The notes below the pieces were generated by a model. It was not told the DNA's origin. It saw only the letters and a program-made list of their open reading frames with translations, and did not search any database. 64,000 nucleotides of DNA from Clostridium estertheticum (GTDB lineage Bacteria > Bacillota > Clostridia > Clostridiales > Clostridiaceae). Location of the stretch: contig NZ_JAAMNH020000001.1 in the NCBI RefSeq assembly GCF_011065935.2, positions 2,563,001-2,627,000 of the forward strand. The letters are read 5' to 3'. The position numbers were made by a program, and so were the translations under genes. Below, piece after piece: positions 24,936 to 34,458 of this stretch; within the stretch, counting starts at the first letter, position 1; each line of letters begins with the position of its first letter.

Positions 24936-26351
24936 ATGAGAAGAACCAGATGTATTATTGGAATGTTATTAACAATGACAATTGTATCTTCTACATTTGT
25001 AGGTTGCGGTAAAAAAGCAACAGAAACTGTAGTTAAAGATGCAATGGCAAAAGACACAATTACAGCATTACTTCCACCGGTTTCTCCAACTTATCAAAAG
25101 AACTTTGACCAAATGACTAAAGATTTTAACACAAAGTATCCAAACCTAACACTAAAAATTGAACCAGCTAGTTGGGAAGATATGACCCAGAAACTAGATG
25201 TTCAAGTTAATGCAGGTAGCCCTCCAGATATTGCATTTATAGGTTCAGATGGAGTATCCAAATATGTGGATTCTGGTCTGATTATGGATATCAGCAAAGA
25301 GGCCAAGCCTGAAATGTTAAGTGATTTTGATGCAGGTCCTCTTGAATATATGAAAAACGGTACAGGTCTTTATGGATTCCCTGCATACATGGAAATTCAC
25401 TGTTTAGGCGGAAACAAACAATTTTTAGAAGCAGCTGGTATCGACTGGAAATCTATTCAAAAAAATGGTTGGACCTTTGATCAGTTTAGAGAAGCAATTA
25501 AAAAGGGTGTTGTAAAGGAAGGTACTGCTACCTCTCGTTATGGTTTCGTATTTGCTGCTGCCGGCGTTGCATCTAAGGATTACTTAGGAGTACTTGTTAA
25601 GGAAGCAGGAATGCCTTCTGCATTCACAAAAGATCTAAAATATGCTTACACAAGTAAAAATTACTTAGAAGTTCTTAAGGGTATAAGAACCCTTATAGAT
25701 GATGGTTCAATGCCTAAAGAACTAAGCTCAGTAGACGCAGGTAAGCGTTGGAATATGTTCCTAACAGGACAGACAATGATTACAGGTAAGGGCCTGGCTG
25801 TATTTGAGAATTCCGCTAATAAAAACAATAAAAAAATAGCTGACAAGGATGCCAGTGCCGTAAAAAATAGCATAAATGTTGATTATATAGTTCTTCCAGT
25901 TCCAACCTTCCTTGGTGAAAAACAACAAGCTGCTGCTGCCGTAGATGGATATGTAACCTTCCGTGGTAAAACAGCTCCAACACCAGAACATGTTGCAAAT
26001 GTTGTTAAGGCTGCTTATTTCTTAGCTTCAGGGTCAGTTGCAGCACAGACGAATAATGACTTATTTGTAGCACAGATCACAAAAAGTTCAAGAGATGCTG
26101 CAAAAGACATGACTACTACTAGAAATGCAGATAACGCCACTGCAGTAGAAACACTAATTAAGCAAGCTGTTATAGCACGCCCAGACATTACTTCAGAGCT
26201 TGGTGCAAAAGCTATTAAACTTGAAAACGAAGTAATAATTCCAAAACTTCAAGCTCTACTTGCTAATGAAATCACTCCTCAGCAAATGTTTGATGCAGTT
26301 AAGGCTGCAGCAATAGTAACATTTGGTGATAGTGGTGTTGTAAAAGATTAG
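24936..26351 (+). CDS. Sugar ABC transporter substrate-binding lipoprotein
   Basis: 471 residues with a lipoprotein signal (lipobox FVGC, Cys24) and the family-1 extracellular solute-binding pattern: VSPTYQKNFDQMTKDFNTKYPNLTLKIE, AGSPPDIAFIGSDGVSKYVDSGLIMDIS, GLYGFPAYMEIHCL. It presents a sugar to the two permeases downstream. From the genes that follow, the cargo is likely a cell-wall amino sugar or disaccharide such as GlcNAc-MurNAc. Strong GGGGG ribosome site. Confidence 0.92.
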   Translation: MRRTRCIIGMLLTMTIVSSTFVGCGKKATETVVKDAMAKDTITALLPPVSPTYQKNFDQMTKDFNTKYPNLTLKIEPASWEDMTQKLDVQVNAGSPPDIAFIGSDGVSKYVDSGLIMDISKEAKPEMLSDFDAGPLEYMKNGTGLYGFPAYMEIHCLGGNKQFLEAAGIDWKSIQKNGWTFDQFREAIKKGVVKEGTATSRYGFVFAAAGVASKDYLGVLVKEAGMPSAFTKDLKYAYTSKNYLEVLKGIRTLIDDGSMPKELSSVDAGKRWNMFLTGQTMITGKGLAVFENSANKNNKKIADKDASAVKNSINVDYIVLPVPTFLGEKQQAAAAVDGYVTFRGKTAPTPEHVANVVKAAYFLASGSVAAQTNNDLFVAQITKSSRDAAKDMTTTRNADNATAVETLIKQAVIARPDITSELGAKAIKLENEVIIPKLQALLANEITPQQMFDAVKAAAIVTFGDSGVVKD

Positions 26352-26365
26352 TTATAAATCATAAT

Positions 26366-26404
26366 ATATCCCGCTTATTAAGGATTGGGCGGGATATGTT
26401 TTTA
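26366..26404 (+). terminator. Stem-loop between binding protein and permeases
   Basis: Perfect 9-bp stem ATATCCCGC / GCGGGATAT followed by GTTTTTAT. It is likely a partial terminator or 3'-stabilising hairpin giving more binding protein than permease. Confidence 0.65.
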
Positions 26405-26467
26405 TAAACAGAATTTAAACAGTCTAAGTTAATAATTGCTCTAAAATAGGTTTCGCAGGAGGAGATT

Positions 26468-27388
26468 ATGAAGGTTATAATAAATAAACCAGTAATAATT
26501 AGAAATAAGAAAAAGACTAAAATAAAAGGAGATCATGTTTGGGGATATGTTTTTATTATAGTTGCATTGATAACATTCAGCATGTTTACGCTGTATCCAG
26601 TAATTAGTGCATTTATTATTAGCTTTCAGAAATTTAAACCTTTAGGCTCAGTCTGGGTTGGTTTAGATAATTATTCAGGACTATTTAAGGATAAATTATT
26701 TGGCAAAGCAATACTTAATACTGTAATTTACACTATATTTGCTGTTCCTGTTGCACTAGTTGTTTCTTTTACTATTGCACTTTTAATATTCCCACTTAGA
26801 AAATGGATGCAGACTATGTTTAAGGCCATCTATTATCTACCTGCAGTGGCTTCAGGTGTTTCGTTATCCGTGGTTTGGCTATGGATTTATGACCCACTAC
26901 CAGCAGGTTTATTCAATAAATTAATAGGATTTTTAGGAATACCTAACCAAAATTGGCTTGGTTCAAGTAAAACAGCCATGTTGTCACTACTAGTAATGTC
27001 TTGGCTTTCAAGTCATGGTACAAGCATTATTATATATATTGCTGCATTACTTGGCATTCCAGACAGCTATTTTGAAGCTGCAGACTTAGATGGAGCAACA
27101 TTTTTAGAAAAAATTAGATATATTATAGTTCCTCTTTTAAAGCCAACAACACTTTTTTTACTGGTAACAGGAATAATAGGTTCTTTCCAGGTATTTATGA
27201 ACGCCTATATGATGACCGGAGGTGGGCCAGACAATGCAACTACAATGGTTGGTCTACTAATTTTTAACAATGCATTCAAATACTCGAATTTTGGTGTAGC
27301 CGCAGCACAATCATTGGTACTCGCAGTTATAATTGCGATTATTTCCATATTCCAGTTTAAATTCTTAGGCGATGATATTGAATACTAA
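26468..27388 (+). CDS. Sugar ABC transporter permease (MalF/UgpA type)
   Basis: 306 residues with six hydrophobic segments and the inner-membrane EAA loop YFEAADLDGATFLEKIRYIIVPLLKPT, which docks on the ATPase. It forms the channel with the next gene product. GGAGGAG precedes the ATG. No ATPase gene is present in the cluster, so a shared MsmX/MsmK-type ATPase encoded elsewhere is presumably used, as is usual for CUT1 importers in Firmicutes. Confidence 0.93.
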   Translation: MKVIINKPVIIRNKKKTKIKGDHVWGYVFIIVALITFSMFTLYPVISAFIISFQKFKPLGSVWVGLDNYSGLFKDKLFGKAILNTVIYTIFAVPVALVVSFTIALLIFPLRKWMQTMFKAIYYLPAVASGVSLSVVWLWIYDPLPAGLFNKLIGFLGIPNQNWLGSSKTAMLSLLVMSWLSSHGTSIIIYIAALLGIPDSYFEAADLDGATFLEKIRYIIVPLLKPTTLFLLVTGIIGSFQVFMNAYMMTGGGPDNATTMVGLLIFNNAFKYSNFGVAAAQSLVLAVIIAIISIFQFKFLGDDIEY

Positions 27389-27409
27389 GTGAAAGGGAGG
27401 TCATTCTAA

Positions 27410-28270
27410 ATGTCTTTATATAATGGTTATAAAAAACATAAGAAAAGTGCGAAAATTGGCAGAGTGGTATCAATAATTATACTATTTATGTTTGCAATTG
27501 TTACACTTTTTCCTATATACTTCATGATTATTTCATCTTTTGGAGATCCCGTTGAAGCCGGTGCTATGAGCTACTCACTATTGCCACAAAAGTTAACACT
27601 TGATTCCTACAAGTTTTTCTTTAATTTTAGTAAGTACTCCTACAGATGGCTTTTAAATTCACTAGTAGTAGCCTCAACAATAACTGTATCTAACGTTATC
27701 TTTGCAGGTATGGCTGGATATGCCTTCGCAAAAATTAAATTTCCTGGAAGCAAATTTGTATTTTCTATGCTTCTTTGCTCAATGATGGTACCATATCAAG
27801 TTACGCAGATACCTCTTTACATTCTTGTTGTAAATACTTTTAAAATGTCAAATACATACTCAGCTCTAATTCTTCCAGGGTTATGTGGTGTGTTTAACAT
27901 ATTTCTTGCAAAACAATTTATGTCCACATTACCAAAAGAAATTATAGAAAGTGCAAAGATTGATGGTTGCAATCAGTTGCAAATCTTCATTAAAATTATA
28001 CTTCCTCTTTCAAAAACTATTTTAGCTGTAATGGCTATACTTACATTTATGGATAGTTGGAATTCTTTCTTTTGGCCATTCCTCGTTACAAAAACAATGG
28101 ATATGCAGACAATTCAAGTAGGACTTAAAAACTTCCGTTTTGCAAACACCACTTATTTTGCACCAATGATGGCTGGGGCAACAATTTCAGCGCTGCCCAT
28201 GTTCATACTTTTCTTCTGTTTACAGAAGTATTTCTTAGAGGGTGTAACAGTAGGAGCAGTTAAAGGTTAA
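27410..28270 (+). CDS. Sugar ABC transporter permease (MalG/UgpE type)
   Basis: 286 residues, six membrane segments, with the EAA-loop equivalent IIESAKIDGCNQLQIFIKIILPLSK and the typical ending FFCLQKYFLEGVTVGAVKG. It pairs with the upstream permease. The gap is 21 bases with a GGGAGG ribosome site, so cotranscription is clear. Substrate is inferred from the cluster only. Confidence 0.93.
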   Translation: MSLYNGYKKHKKSAKIGRVVSIIILFMFAIVTLFPIYFMIISSFGDPVEAGAMSYSLLPQKLTLDSYKFFFNFSKYSYRWLLNSLVVASTITVSNVIFAGMAGYAFAKIKFPGSKFVFSMLLCSMMVPYQVTQIPLYILVVNTFKMSNTYSALILPGLCGVFNIFLAKQFMSTLPKEIIESAKIDGCNQLQIFIKIILPLSKTILAVMAILTFMDSWNSFFWPFLVTKTMDMQTIQVGLKNFRFANTTYFAPMMAGATISALPMFILFFCLQKYFLEGVTVGAVKG

Positions 28271-28307
28271 TAATTCAATTTTCTTAATTTATAATAGGAG
28301 GAAAACT

Positions 28308-28772
28308 ATGGCAGATATGCTTGTTAAATTATACAATTTGAAATCTGAGGATAATCTAGAAGAACTTTATAGTAAAGGGGTAACTTTAAGAAGGGCTTTA
28401 CCTCCAGAGAAGTATCGTGTTATTTCATGGGTTAAGGATAAGTTTGGAGATCATTGGGCAAGTGAATGCGATGTAGCATTTTCAAACAAACCTGTGACCT
28501 GTTATATAGCTATTAAAAATAAAGAAATAATTGGGTTTGCCTGCTATGAGGCAACTTGCAGGGATTTCTTTGGACCTACTGGTGTGGATAATGAGTTTAG
28601 AGCACAAGGAATAGGAAAAGCTCTCCTGATTAAATCCCTAGTTGCCATGAAAGAAATGGGGTATGGGTATGCAATAATAGGTGGTGCAGGACCTACAGAA
28701 TTTTATGAAAAAGCTGTCCAAGCAGAAGTAATAGAAGGCTCAATCCCTGGTATATATGAGGGTCTGCTTTAA
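28308..28772 (+). CDS. GNAT family N-acetyltransferase
   Basis: 154 residues of a single GNAT fold; the acetyl-CoA pyrophosphate loop is RAQGIGKALLIKSL, preceded by the core strand KEIIGFACYEATCRDFFGPTGVD. It transfers an acetyl group to an amine. Placed between the amino-sugar importer and the deacetylase/hydrolase genes, so an amino-sugar or muropeptide substrate is plausible, but no substrate motif is known. Strong AGGAGG site; 38 bases after the permease. Confidence 0.85.
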   Translation: MADMLVKLYNLKSEDNLEELYSKGVTLRRALPPEKYRVISWVKDKFGDHWASECDVAFSNKPVTCYIAIKNKEIIGFACYEATCRDFFGPTGVDNEFRAQGIGKALLIKSLVAMKEMGYGYAIIGGAGPTEFYEKAVQAEVIEGSIPGIYEGLL

Positions 28773-28793
28773 TAACGAAAGGAATAATGTAGT

Positions 28794-29756
28794 ATGATTG
28801 TTAATTTTGATGATAAATATACAGATGGCATAATAAAGCTGTGGAATACTGTAGCCGTAAAAGATGGATACGTGGAATTAAACCATAAAAATTTTGAGAG
28901 TTTTTTTACAAATAATCCATATTTTAAATCAGAAAATACTTTCATATTGCACCGCGATGGCATCGATGGCTTCGCTTGCGGCTGCACAGGCGACGATTTA
29001 CCTCTAGGCGATACTTCAGGATATATAACTTGTATTATTTTATCAACTGAAGCGCAAACATTAAGTAATTTTCTAAATCTAACGAATGCCTTAGAAATTT
29101 CATTTAAAAAACAAGGTAAAAAACAATCTGAAGTACTTTTTTTTAATCCTATGATGCTACCTTGGTATATTCCAAATACACAGAAACACCAACATAATAA
29201 TGCTCCAGGTGCTCCAATAGATGGCTATTTTTATAAGTTTTTACTAGAAGCGGGGTATATGGAGCGTACTCGTGAATGTGCAATGTATATGAATCTTAAG
29301 GAATTTAAATTACCAGAAGACATTCTAAAAAAAGAGAGAAAGTTATTAGACCTCAATTATGAGGTGAATTTGTTTGATAGTGACCGACATTTCGGAGTAA
29401 AAGAAATGCTGAAGGGATTAAACAACCCACTTTGGAAACAAGAAGTTTCTAACTGTACAGGAAATGGTATACCAATCATTATTGCAGCTAAAAACAGAGA
29501 GGTTGTTGGATTTGCTGGTCCAGTTATAAGGCAGGAAACCGGTCGTGGTTATTTTGCTGGAATAGGGGTACAGAAAGAGCACGAGGGTCATGGGCTAGGG
29601 AGTGTTTTGTTTTTCAAATTGTGTGAAGCACTTAAAAATATTAATGCTGAATATATGTCGTTGTATACAGGACTTAGTAATCCAGCGATTAAAATATATA
29701 AAAAGGCAGGGTTTATTCCTGTTAGAGAGTTTGCAGTAATGCGAAAGGAGCTTTAA
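28794..29756 (+). CDS. Double-GNAT N-acetyltransferase
   Basis: 320 residues. The N-terminal half has a weak GNAT fold (YTDGIIKLWNTVAVKDGYVEL... IDGFACGCTGDD). The C-terminal half is a well-formed GNAT domain with VQKEHEGHGLGSVLFFKLCEAL and GLSNPAIKIYKKAGFIPV. It starts 22 bases after the previous GNAT gene and is followed two bases later by the deacetylase, so it is part of the salvage operon. Acetylation of an amino sugar made by the deacetylase would be a logical pairing, but that is inference. Confidence 0.82.
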   Translation: MIVNFDDKYTDGIIKLWNTVAVKDGYVELNHKNFESFFTNNPYFKSENTFILHRDGIDGFACGCTGDDLPLGDTSGYITCIILSTEAQTLSNFLNLTNALEISFKKQGKKQSEVLFFNPMMLPWYIPNTQKHQHNNAPGAPIDGYFYKFLLEAGYMERTRECAMYMNLKEFKLPEDILKKERKLLDLNYEVNLFDSDRHFGVKEMLKGLNNPLWKQEVSNCTGNGIPIIIAAKNREVVGFAGPVIRQETGRGYFAGIGVQKEHEGHGLGSVLFFKLCEALKNINAEYMSLYTGLSNPAIKIYKKAGFIPVREFAVMRKEL

Positions 29757-29758
29757 AA

Positions 29759-30460
29759 ATGAAGGAACAAAAAATCACCATTCTTGCTATCGGAGGTCAT
29801 GTAGGGGATATGGAACTTACAGCTGGTGGAATACTTTCAACTCATGCATTAAAAGGTGATAACATAGTTACATTGGCTCTTACGGCTGGAGAAAAAGGTG
29901 CTCCAGAAAATATGGACCTGGCAGATTACCGCAGTCAAAAGGTGAGAGAAGCAGAAACCTTCGCCAAGATGCTTGGTGGAAGAGCTATTGTGTTTGATTA
30001 TCCTGACGGAGAACTTCCTGATAATGAGCAAGTTCAGTTCGAGGTTTGTGATGTGATTCGGGAAGTAAAACCTAACGTTATTATCACACATTTTAAAAAT
30101 AGCATGCACAAAGATCATATGACTACCAATAAAATAGTCAACAATGCTCGCTTTTACGCAGGCAATAAATTTTTTGTTCGTAAAAACCCTAGTTTTTTCG
30201 CCTCAAAATTATATTTTGCTGAAAACTGGGAAGATGCCGTTGACTTTAAACCTTATGTCTATGTTGATATCTCCATGGGCTTTGAGCTATGGCAAAAGGC
30301 TGTGGCGTCGCATTGGTTTGTTACAGGTAGCAAGTCCTTCCCATATCTTGAATATTATACTCACCTAAGTCGTGTTCGTGGTATTGAAGCTCACATAGGC
30401 CGTGCTGAATGTTTTTCAGTTCCAGAGGAAACCATGAAACTTATTAAAGATACCCTTTAA
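29759..30460 (+). CDS. PIG-L/LmbE family deacetylase
   Basis: 233 residues of the Zn-dependent PIG-L family. The first motif reads G-G-H-V-G-D-M-E, where most members have H-P-D-D, so Pro-Asp is replaced by Val-Gly while the ligand His and catalytic Asp positions remain. The second is THFKNSMHKDHMTTN with the His pair that completes the zinc site. It is cytosolic, with no signal peptide. Family members deacetylate N-acetylglucosamine-containing compounds. In this operon it likely acts on an imported or released amino sugar. Confidence 0.85.
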   Translation: MKEQKITILAIGGHVGDMELTAGGILSTHALKGDNIVTLALTAGEKGAPENMDLADYRSQKVREAETFAKMLGGRAIVFDYPDGELPDNEQVQFEVCDVIREVKPNVIITHFKNSMHKDHMTTNKIVNNARFYAGNKFFVRKNPSFFASKLYFAENWEDAVDFKPYVYVDISMGFELWQKAVASHWFVTGSKSFPYLEYYTHLSRVRGIEAHIGRAECFSVPEETMKLIKDTL

Positions 30461-30472
30461 TGGAGGATAGTA

Positions 30473-31621
30473 ATGAAAATAGTGGTCAATAACGGAATAG
30501 ATAACTTGGAAAAATATGCAGAGATTTTTAAAGGAAAAAGATTAGGATTAATTACAGGTCCAACTGGTGTTAATAAAAAGCTAGTATCAACAATTGATAT
30601 TTTGCATGAAAAATATAATTTAGTAGCCTTATATTCTCCCGAACATGGAGTTCGCGGAGACATACAAGCAGGGGTAAAAGTCGATGACTATGTAGACCCT
30701 TCTACAGGAATACCAGTTTATAGCCTATATGGAGATAAAAAGAAGATAACAAAAGAAATGCTAAGTAATATTGATTTACTAGTATTTGATATACAAGATG
30801 TAGGAGTAAGGTTTTATACTTACTTATATACACTTACTTACGCGATGGAAAGTTGTAATGAGAATGGTAAACCCATAGTTGTACTTGACAGAATAAATCC
30901 ATTGGGTGGTAATATAGTGCAGGGAAATATGTTAGAATTGGGTTTTGAATCATTTGTTGGTAAATACCCTATTCCTACGCGATATGGATTAACAATAGGA
31001 GAGTTTGCACTATATATAAATTCAAAGTTTGAAATTAATGCTGACTTAACTGTTGTACCTTGCACTGGATGGTCTAGAGATTTGTATTATGACCAAACAG
31101 ATTTAGTGTGGGTTCAGCCATCTCCCAATATTCCTACAATTGATAGTGCATTTATCTATAGTGGAACCTGCATCTTTGAAGGAACTAATTTATCAGAAGG
31201 TAGGGGGACCACAAAACCTTTTGAAATCATTGGAGCACCTTGGCTTAATAACAAAAAATTAATAGAGATTATGAATTTAAAAAATTACCAAGGGGTTATG
31301 TTTAGAGAAGTGTATTTTACACCTACTTTTTCAAAACATGTGAATATTCTTTGCTCTGGTATACAAATTCATGTTACTGATAGAGATAAATTTAATCCTT
31401 TTAAATTATCACTAGATATTTTATTAGAAATAAAAGCTATGCATAATAGAGAATTTGATTATATTCTTCCGTATGCAAGTGGTGCTCAGCCATTTATAAA
31501 TTTAATAACAGGGTCAGATAAAGTTATGAATCATAAGGGATCCTTAGATGAATTGTTTGGCAAAATGAATGTAAATTTTTATGAATATCTAATAGAAAAA
31601 AAATTATATAAATTATATTGA
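30473..31621 (+). CDS. namZ: Exo-beta-N-acetylmuramidase, NamZ/DUF1343 family
   Basis: 382 residues of the DUF1343 family, whose Bacillus subtilis member (YbbC, renamed NamZ) removes terminal MurNAc from peptidoglycan fragments. Conserved blocks: GLITGPTGV, VALYSPEHGVRGD (candidate catalytic Glu), DIQDVGVRFYTYLYTL, VLDRINPLGG, EGTNLSEGRGTTKPFE. There is no signal peptide, unlike the secreted Bacillus enzyme, so it probably acts on imported disaccharides in the cytosol. GGAGG site; 12 bases after the deacetylase. Confidence 0.9.
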   Translation: MKIVVNNGIDNLEKYAEIFKGKRLGLITGPTGVNKKLVSTIDILHEKYNLVALYSPEHGVRGDIQAGVKVDDYVDPSTGIPVYSLYGDKKKITKEMLSNIDLLVFDIQDVGVRFYTYLYTLTYAMESCNENGKPIVVLDRINPLGGNIVQGNMLELGFESFVGKYPIPTRYGLTIGEFALYINSKFEINADLTVVPCTGWSRDLYYDQTDLVWVQPSPNIPTIDSAFIYSGTCIFEGTNLSEGRGTTKPFEIIGAPWLNNKKLIEIMNLKNYQGVMFREVYFTPTFSKHVNILCSGIQIHVTDRDKFNPFKLSLDILLEIKAMHNREFDYILPYASGAQPFINLITGSDKVMNHKGSLDELFGKMNVNFYEYLIEKKLYKLY

Positions 31622-31646
31622 GGAGAATTATAAAAAGGAGATAGAT

Positions 31647-33227
31647 ATGAGTACAAAACTAAATGAACTAACCTTAGATCAAAAGATTGGTCAATTACTC
31701 CTAGTAGGGTTTCCTAGGTCGGTATTAAATGAGGATTTTAAAGAGTTAATTAAAAATTACCATATTGGAAATGTCATCGTATTTCAAAGGAATATTAAAG
31801 ATTCCTTGCAGCTTGCGGGGTTAGATAATAGTATTCAGAAATTAATGGATAAACATAATAGTGTTCCTGCATTTATAGGTATTGATCAAGAAGGGGGTAT
31901 GGTCACAAGACTGTTTAAAAAAGCAACATTTTTTCCAGGCAATATGGCAATTGCTGCTGGGATTCCCTGGGAAGAAGCTTTCGAACTAGGAGCTGCTGTA
32001 GGGGAGGAACTACATGATGTGGGAGTAAACATGAATTTTGCGCCTGTACTGGATGTGAATAATAATCCTGGAAATCCAGTTATTGGTGTTAGATCCTATG
32101 GGGATAGTCCAGAGCGGGTAGCTCAGTATGGGAAGCATTTATATAAAGGGCTTCAATCAGAAAAAGTATTGAGTTGTGGAAAACACTTTCCAGGTCATGG
32201 TAATACAAATGTAGATTCTCATTTTGGAATACCAATAATATCAAGTGATTTATCAGAGCTGAAAAAAGTAGAGCTTGTCCCATTTATTGAAGCTATTAAT
32301 AGTGGTATAGATGGAATCATGACATCCCACATTTTATTCTCTGCCCTTGAAAAAAATAATTTGCCTGCTACACTATCTAAGACTATTCTAACAGGATTAT
32401 TAAAAGAAGAGCTAGGCTTTAAGGGGCTTGTAATCACAGACTGCATGGAAATGAAAGCTATCAATGACAACTATGGTATAGAAGATGCTGTAATAAAAGC
32501 ATTGAATGCAGGAGCTGACCTTTTGTGTATATCTCATACAAAAGAACTTCAAATTGGAGCATTTAATGCTATTAAAAAAGCTGTTGAAGCTGGAATTATA
32601 TCCAATGAGTCATTAGATTCTAAAGTTGAAAAGATTCTATATTTTAAAGAAAAGTACGATTTGTATAATTGGAGAAATTTAAGTGGCAAAATAAATGAAG
32701 AACAGCTTAAAAGGCATTCTAAATTAGCTGCGGCTATAAGTGAGAAAAGCATAACTTTAATAAAAGACCAAAAATTATTACTTCCTTTAAAAAATGAAGG
32801 CTTAATTTCAATAACGCCGATTTCGCAGGCTACATCTATTGCAGATGATGAAATAGAAAAAGCTAATTTAGGCAAAGTTTTAGAAAGTGAGATAGGTTGT
32901 GAGTATATTAATTATGATCTAAAGGAAATAGATGAAGATTATATAATATCAAAGGTTTCAAATAAAAAAACTATCGTTTTTGGAAGCTATAACATGAACC
33001 TTAACAAATCACAAAAAAACTTATTAAACAGATTAATAGCGAGTGGGAAAGATATTGTTTTAGTCGCACTCAGAAACCCCTATGATATTTCAGATTATAT
33101 AAATGAAATATCAACAATCTTATGTACTTATGAATACACTAAACTTTCAGTTAGTAGTTTAGTTAAGGTATTAAAAGGTGAAATAAGCTCTAAAGGAAGA
33201 TTACCTATAAAAGTAGAAAATTATTAG
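31647..33227 (+). CDS. nagZ: Glycoside hydrolase family 3 beta-N-acetylglucosaminidase
   Basis: 526 residues. The GH3 N-terminal barrel has the NagZ-type motif GKHFPGHGNTNVDSH (Lys179-His180, catalytic-dyad His in the D-S-H) and the nucleophile Asp265 in LVITDCMEM. A shorter C-terminal alpha/beta domain follows. It removes terminal GlcNAc from muropeptides or GlcNAc-MurNAc. No signal peptide is seen, so it is cytosolic, matching NamZ. The two together would split GlcNAc-MurNAc chains from the end. Ribosome site AAAAAGGAG. Confidence 0.92.
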   Translation: MSTKLNELTLDQKIGQLLLVGFPRSVLNEDFKELIKNYHIGNVIVFQRNIKDSLQLAGLDNSIQKLMDKHNSVPAFIGIDQEGGMVTRLFKKATFFPGNMAIAAGIPWEEAFELGAAVGEELHDVGVNMNFAPVLDVNNNPGNPVIGVRSYGDSPERVAQYGKHLYKGLQSEKVLSCGKHFPGHGNTNVDSHFGIPIISSDLSELKKVELVPFIEAINSGIDGIMTSHILFSALEKNNLPATLSKTILTGLLKEELGFKGLVITDCMEMKAINDNYGIEDAVIKALNAGADLLCISHTKELQIGAFNAIKKAVEAGIISNESLDSKVEKILYFKEKYDLYNWRNLSGKINEEQLKRHSKLAAAISEKSITLIKDQKLLLPLKNEGLISITPISQATSIADDEIEKANLGKVLESEIGCEYINYDLKEIDEDYIISKVSNKKTIVFGSYNMNLNKSQKNLLNRLIASGKDIVLVALRNPYDISDYINEISTILCTYEYTKLSVSSLVKVLKGEISSKGRLPIKVENY

Positions 33228-33281
33228 TAGTTTAAAATATATTAAAGTCATGGAGGTGGCAATTTATTTGCAGTTGGATTA

Positions 33282-34415
33282 ATGTCAGGGACGTCACTTG
33301 ATGGTATAGATGCTGCTTTGGTTGAGATAAATGGCAATTATACAGATACTGTGGTTAATTTAATTGGCTATATAAATATCAAAATGCCCAGTAGTATTAA
33401 AGAAGAAATAAAAACTGCATTCAGTATAGAAGATTCCTCTTCTATACTTGTATGTAGTTTAAATTTTAAACTTGGTTACTTGTTTAGTAGTGCGGTTAAA
33501 GAAGTTTGCAAAAAGTTTAATTTTCCTATGGAAAAATTAGACTTTATTGCAAGTCATGGACAAACAATTTTTCATATACCAAAAGCGTATGATACTTTTG
33601 CAAGTTCTACTCTTCAAATAGGAGAAGCTAGCGTAATAGCTTATGAAACAAATACTACAGTTGTATCTAATTTTAGAGTTATGGATATGGCTGCCGGAGG
33701 TCAGGGTGCACCATTAGTTCCCTATAGTGAATTTATATTATACAGAAGTACGAATAAAAATAGACTACTTCAAAATATAGGTGGTGTAGGTAACGTTACA
33801 GTAATACCTAAAAACGCTAATATTAATGATGTTTTTGCTTTTGATACTGGACCAGGTAATATGATAATAGATGAGATTTGTGAGAAATTATTTAATGTAA
33901 AATATGATTTTGATGGTGATATTGCAAGGAAAGGAAAAGTTGATGAAGAAATGCTACAATTTTTAATGAATCATCCATTTTTACTGAAATTTCCACCGAA
34001 AACTACAGGACGTGAAGAATTTGGAAAGCAATTTACAGAGGATATTTTAAGGAAATATAAAAATTTAAGTAGTGAAACTATACTTACTACAGCAACTATT
34101 TTCACAGCTAAATCAATTGCTAACAGTTATAAAAATTATATTTTTCATAAAATCCATATAGATGAAATAATTATTGGTGGTGGGGGAGCTTATAATTCAT
34201 ACTTAGTAGAGCTTATAAAGAAGGAATTAGTTGGATTTATTGTTTTAACTCAAGAAGACTTAGGGTATTCCTCTGATGCTAAGGAGGCAATTGCGTTTGC
34301 AATATTAGGCAATGAGACATTAAATAGTAGCTTTTCTAACATTCCTTCAGCTACAGGTGCAAAAGAAAAAGTTATATTAGGCAATATAACTCCAATAGTT
34401 AAAATACGTAATTAA
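33282..34415 (+). CDS. anmK: Anhydro-N-acetylmuramic acid kinase, start codon unclear
   Basis: 377 residues from ATG 33282. It shows the ATP motif MSGTSLDGIDAALVEI, ASHGQTIFHIP, GGVGNVTVIP, FDTGPGNMIIDE and GGGGAYNSYL. It converts 1,6-anhydro-MurNAc plus ATP to MurNAc-6-phosphate. The normal N terminus (F-A-V-G-L before MSGTS) is encoded just upstream in frame, but no ATG, GTG or TTG precedes it; the good GGAGGTGG site (33252-33259) points at TTA/TTT codons. Either a base change destroyed the start, or translation is coupled at TAATG from a short leader frame. Confidence 0.88.
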   Translation: MSGTSLDGIDAALVEINGNYTDTVVNLIGYINIKMPSSIKEEIKTAFSIEDSSSILVCSLNFKLGYLFSSAVKEVCKKFNFPMEKLDFIASHGQTIFHIPKAYDTFASSTLQIGEASVIAYETNTTVVSNFRVMDMAAGGQGAPLVPYSEFILYRSTNKNRLLQNIGGVGNVTVIPKNANINDVFAFDTGPGNMIIDEICEKLFNVKYDFDGDIARKGKVDEEMLQFLMNHPFLLKFPPKTTGREEFGKQFTEDILRKYKNLSSETILTTATIFTAKSIANSYKNYIFHKIHIDEIIIGGGGAYNSYLVELIKKELVGFIVLTQEDLGYSSDAKEAIAFAILGNETLNSSFSNIPSATGAKEKVILGNITPIVKIRN

Positions 34416-34458
34416 GTATATAATAATTAGTTCATAAAATCAAAAGTGAGGTTAGAGA

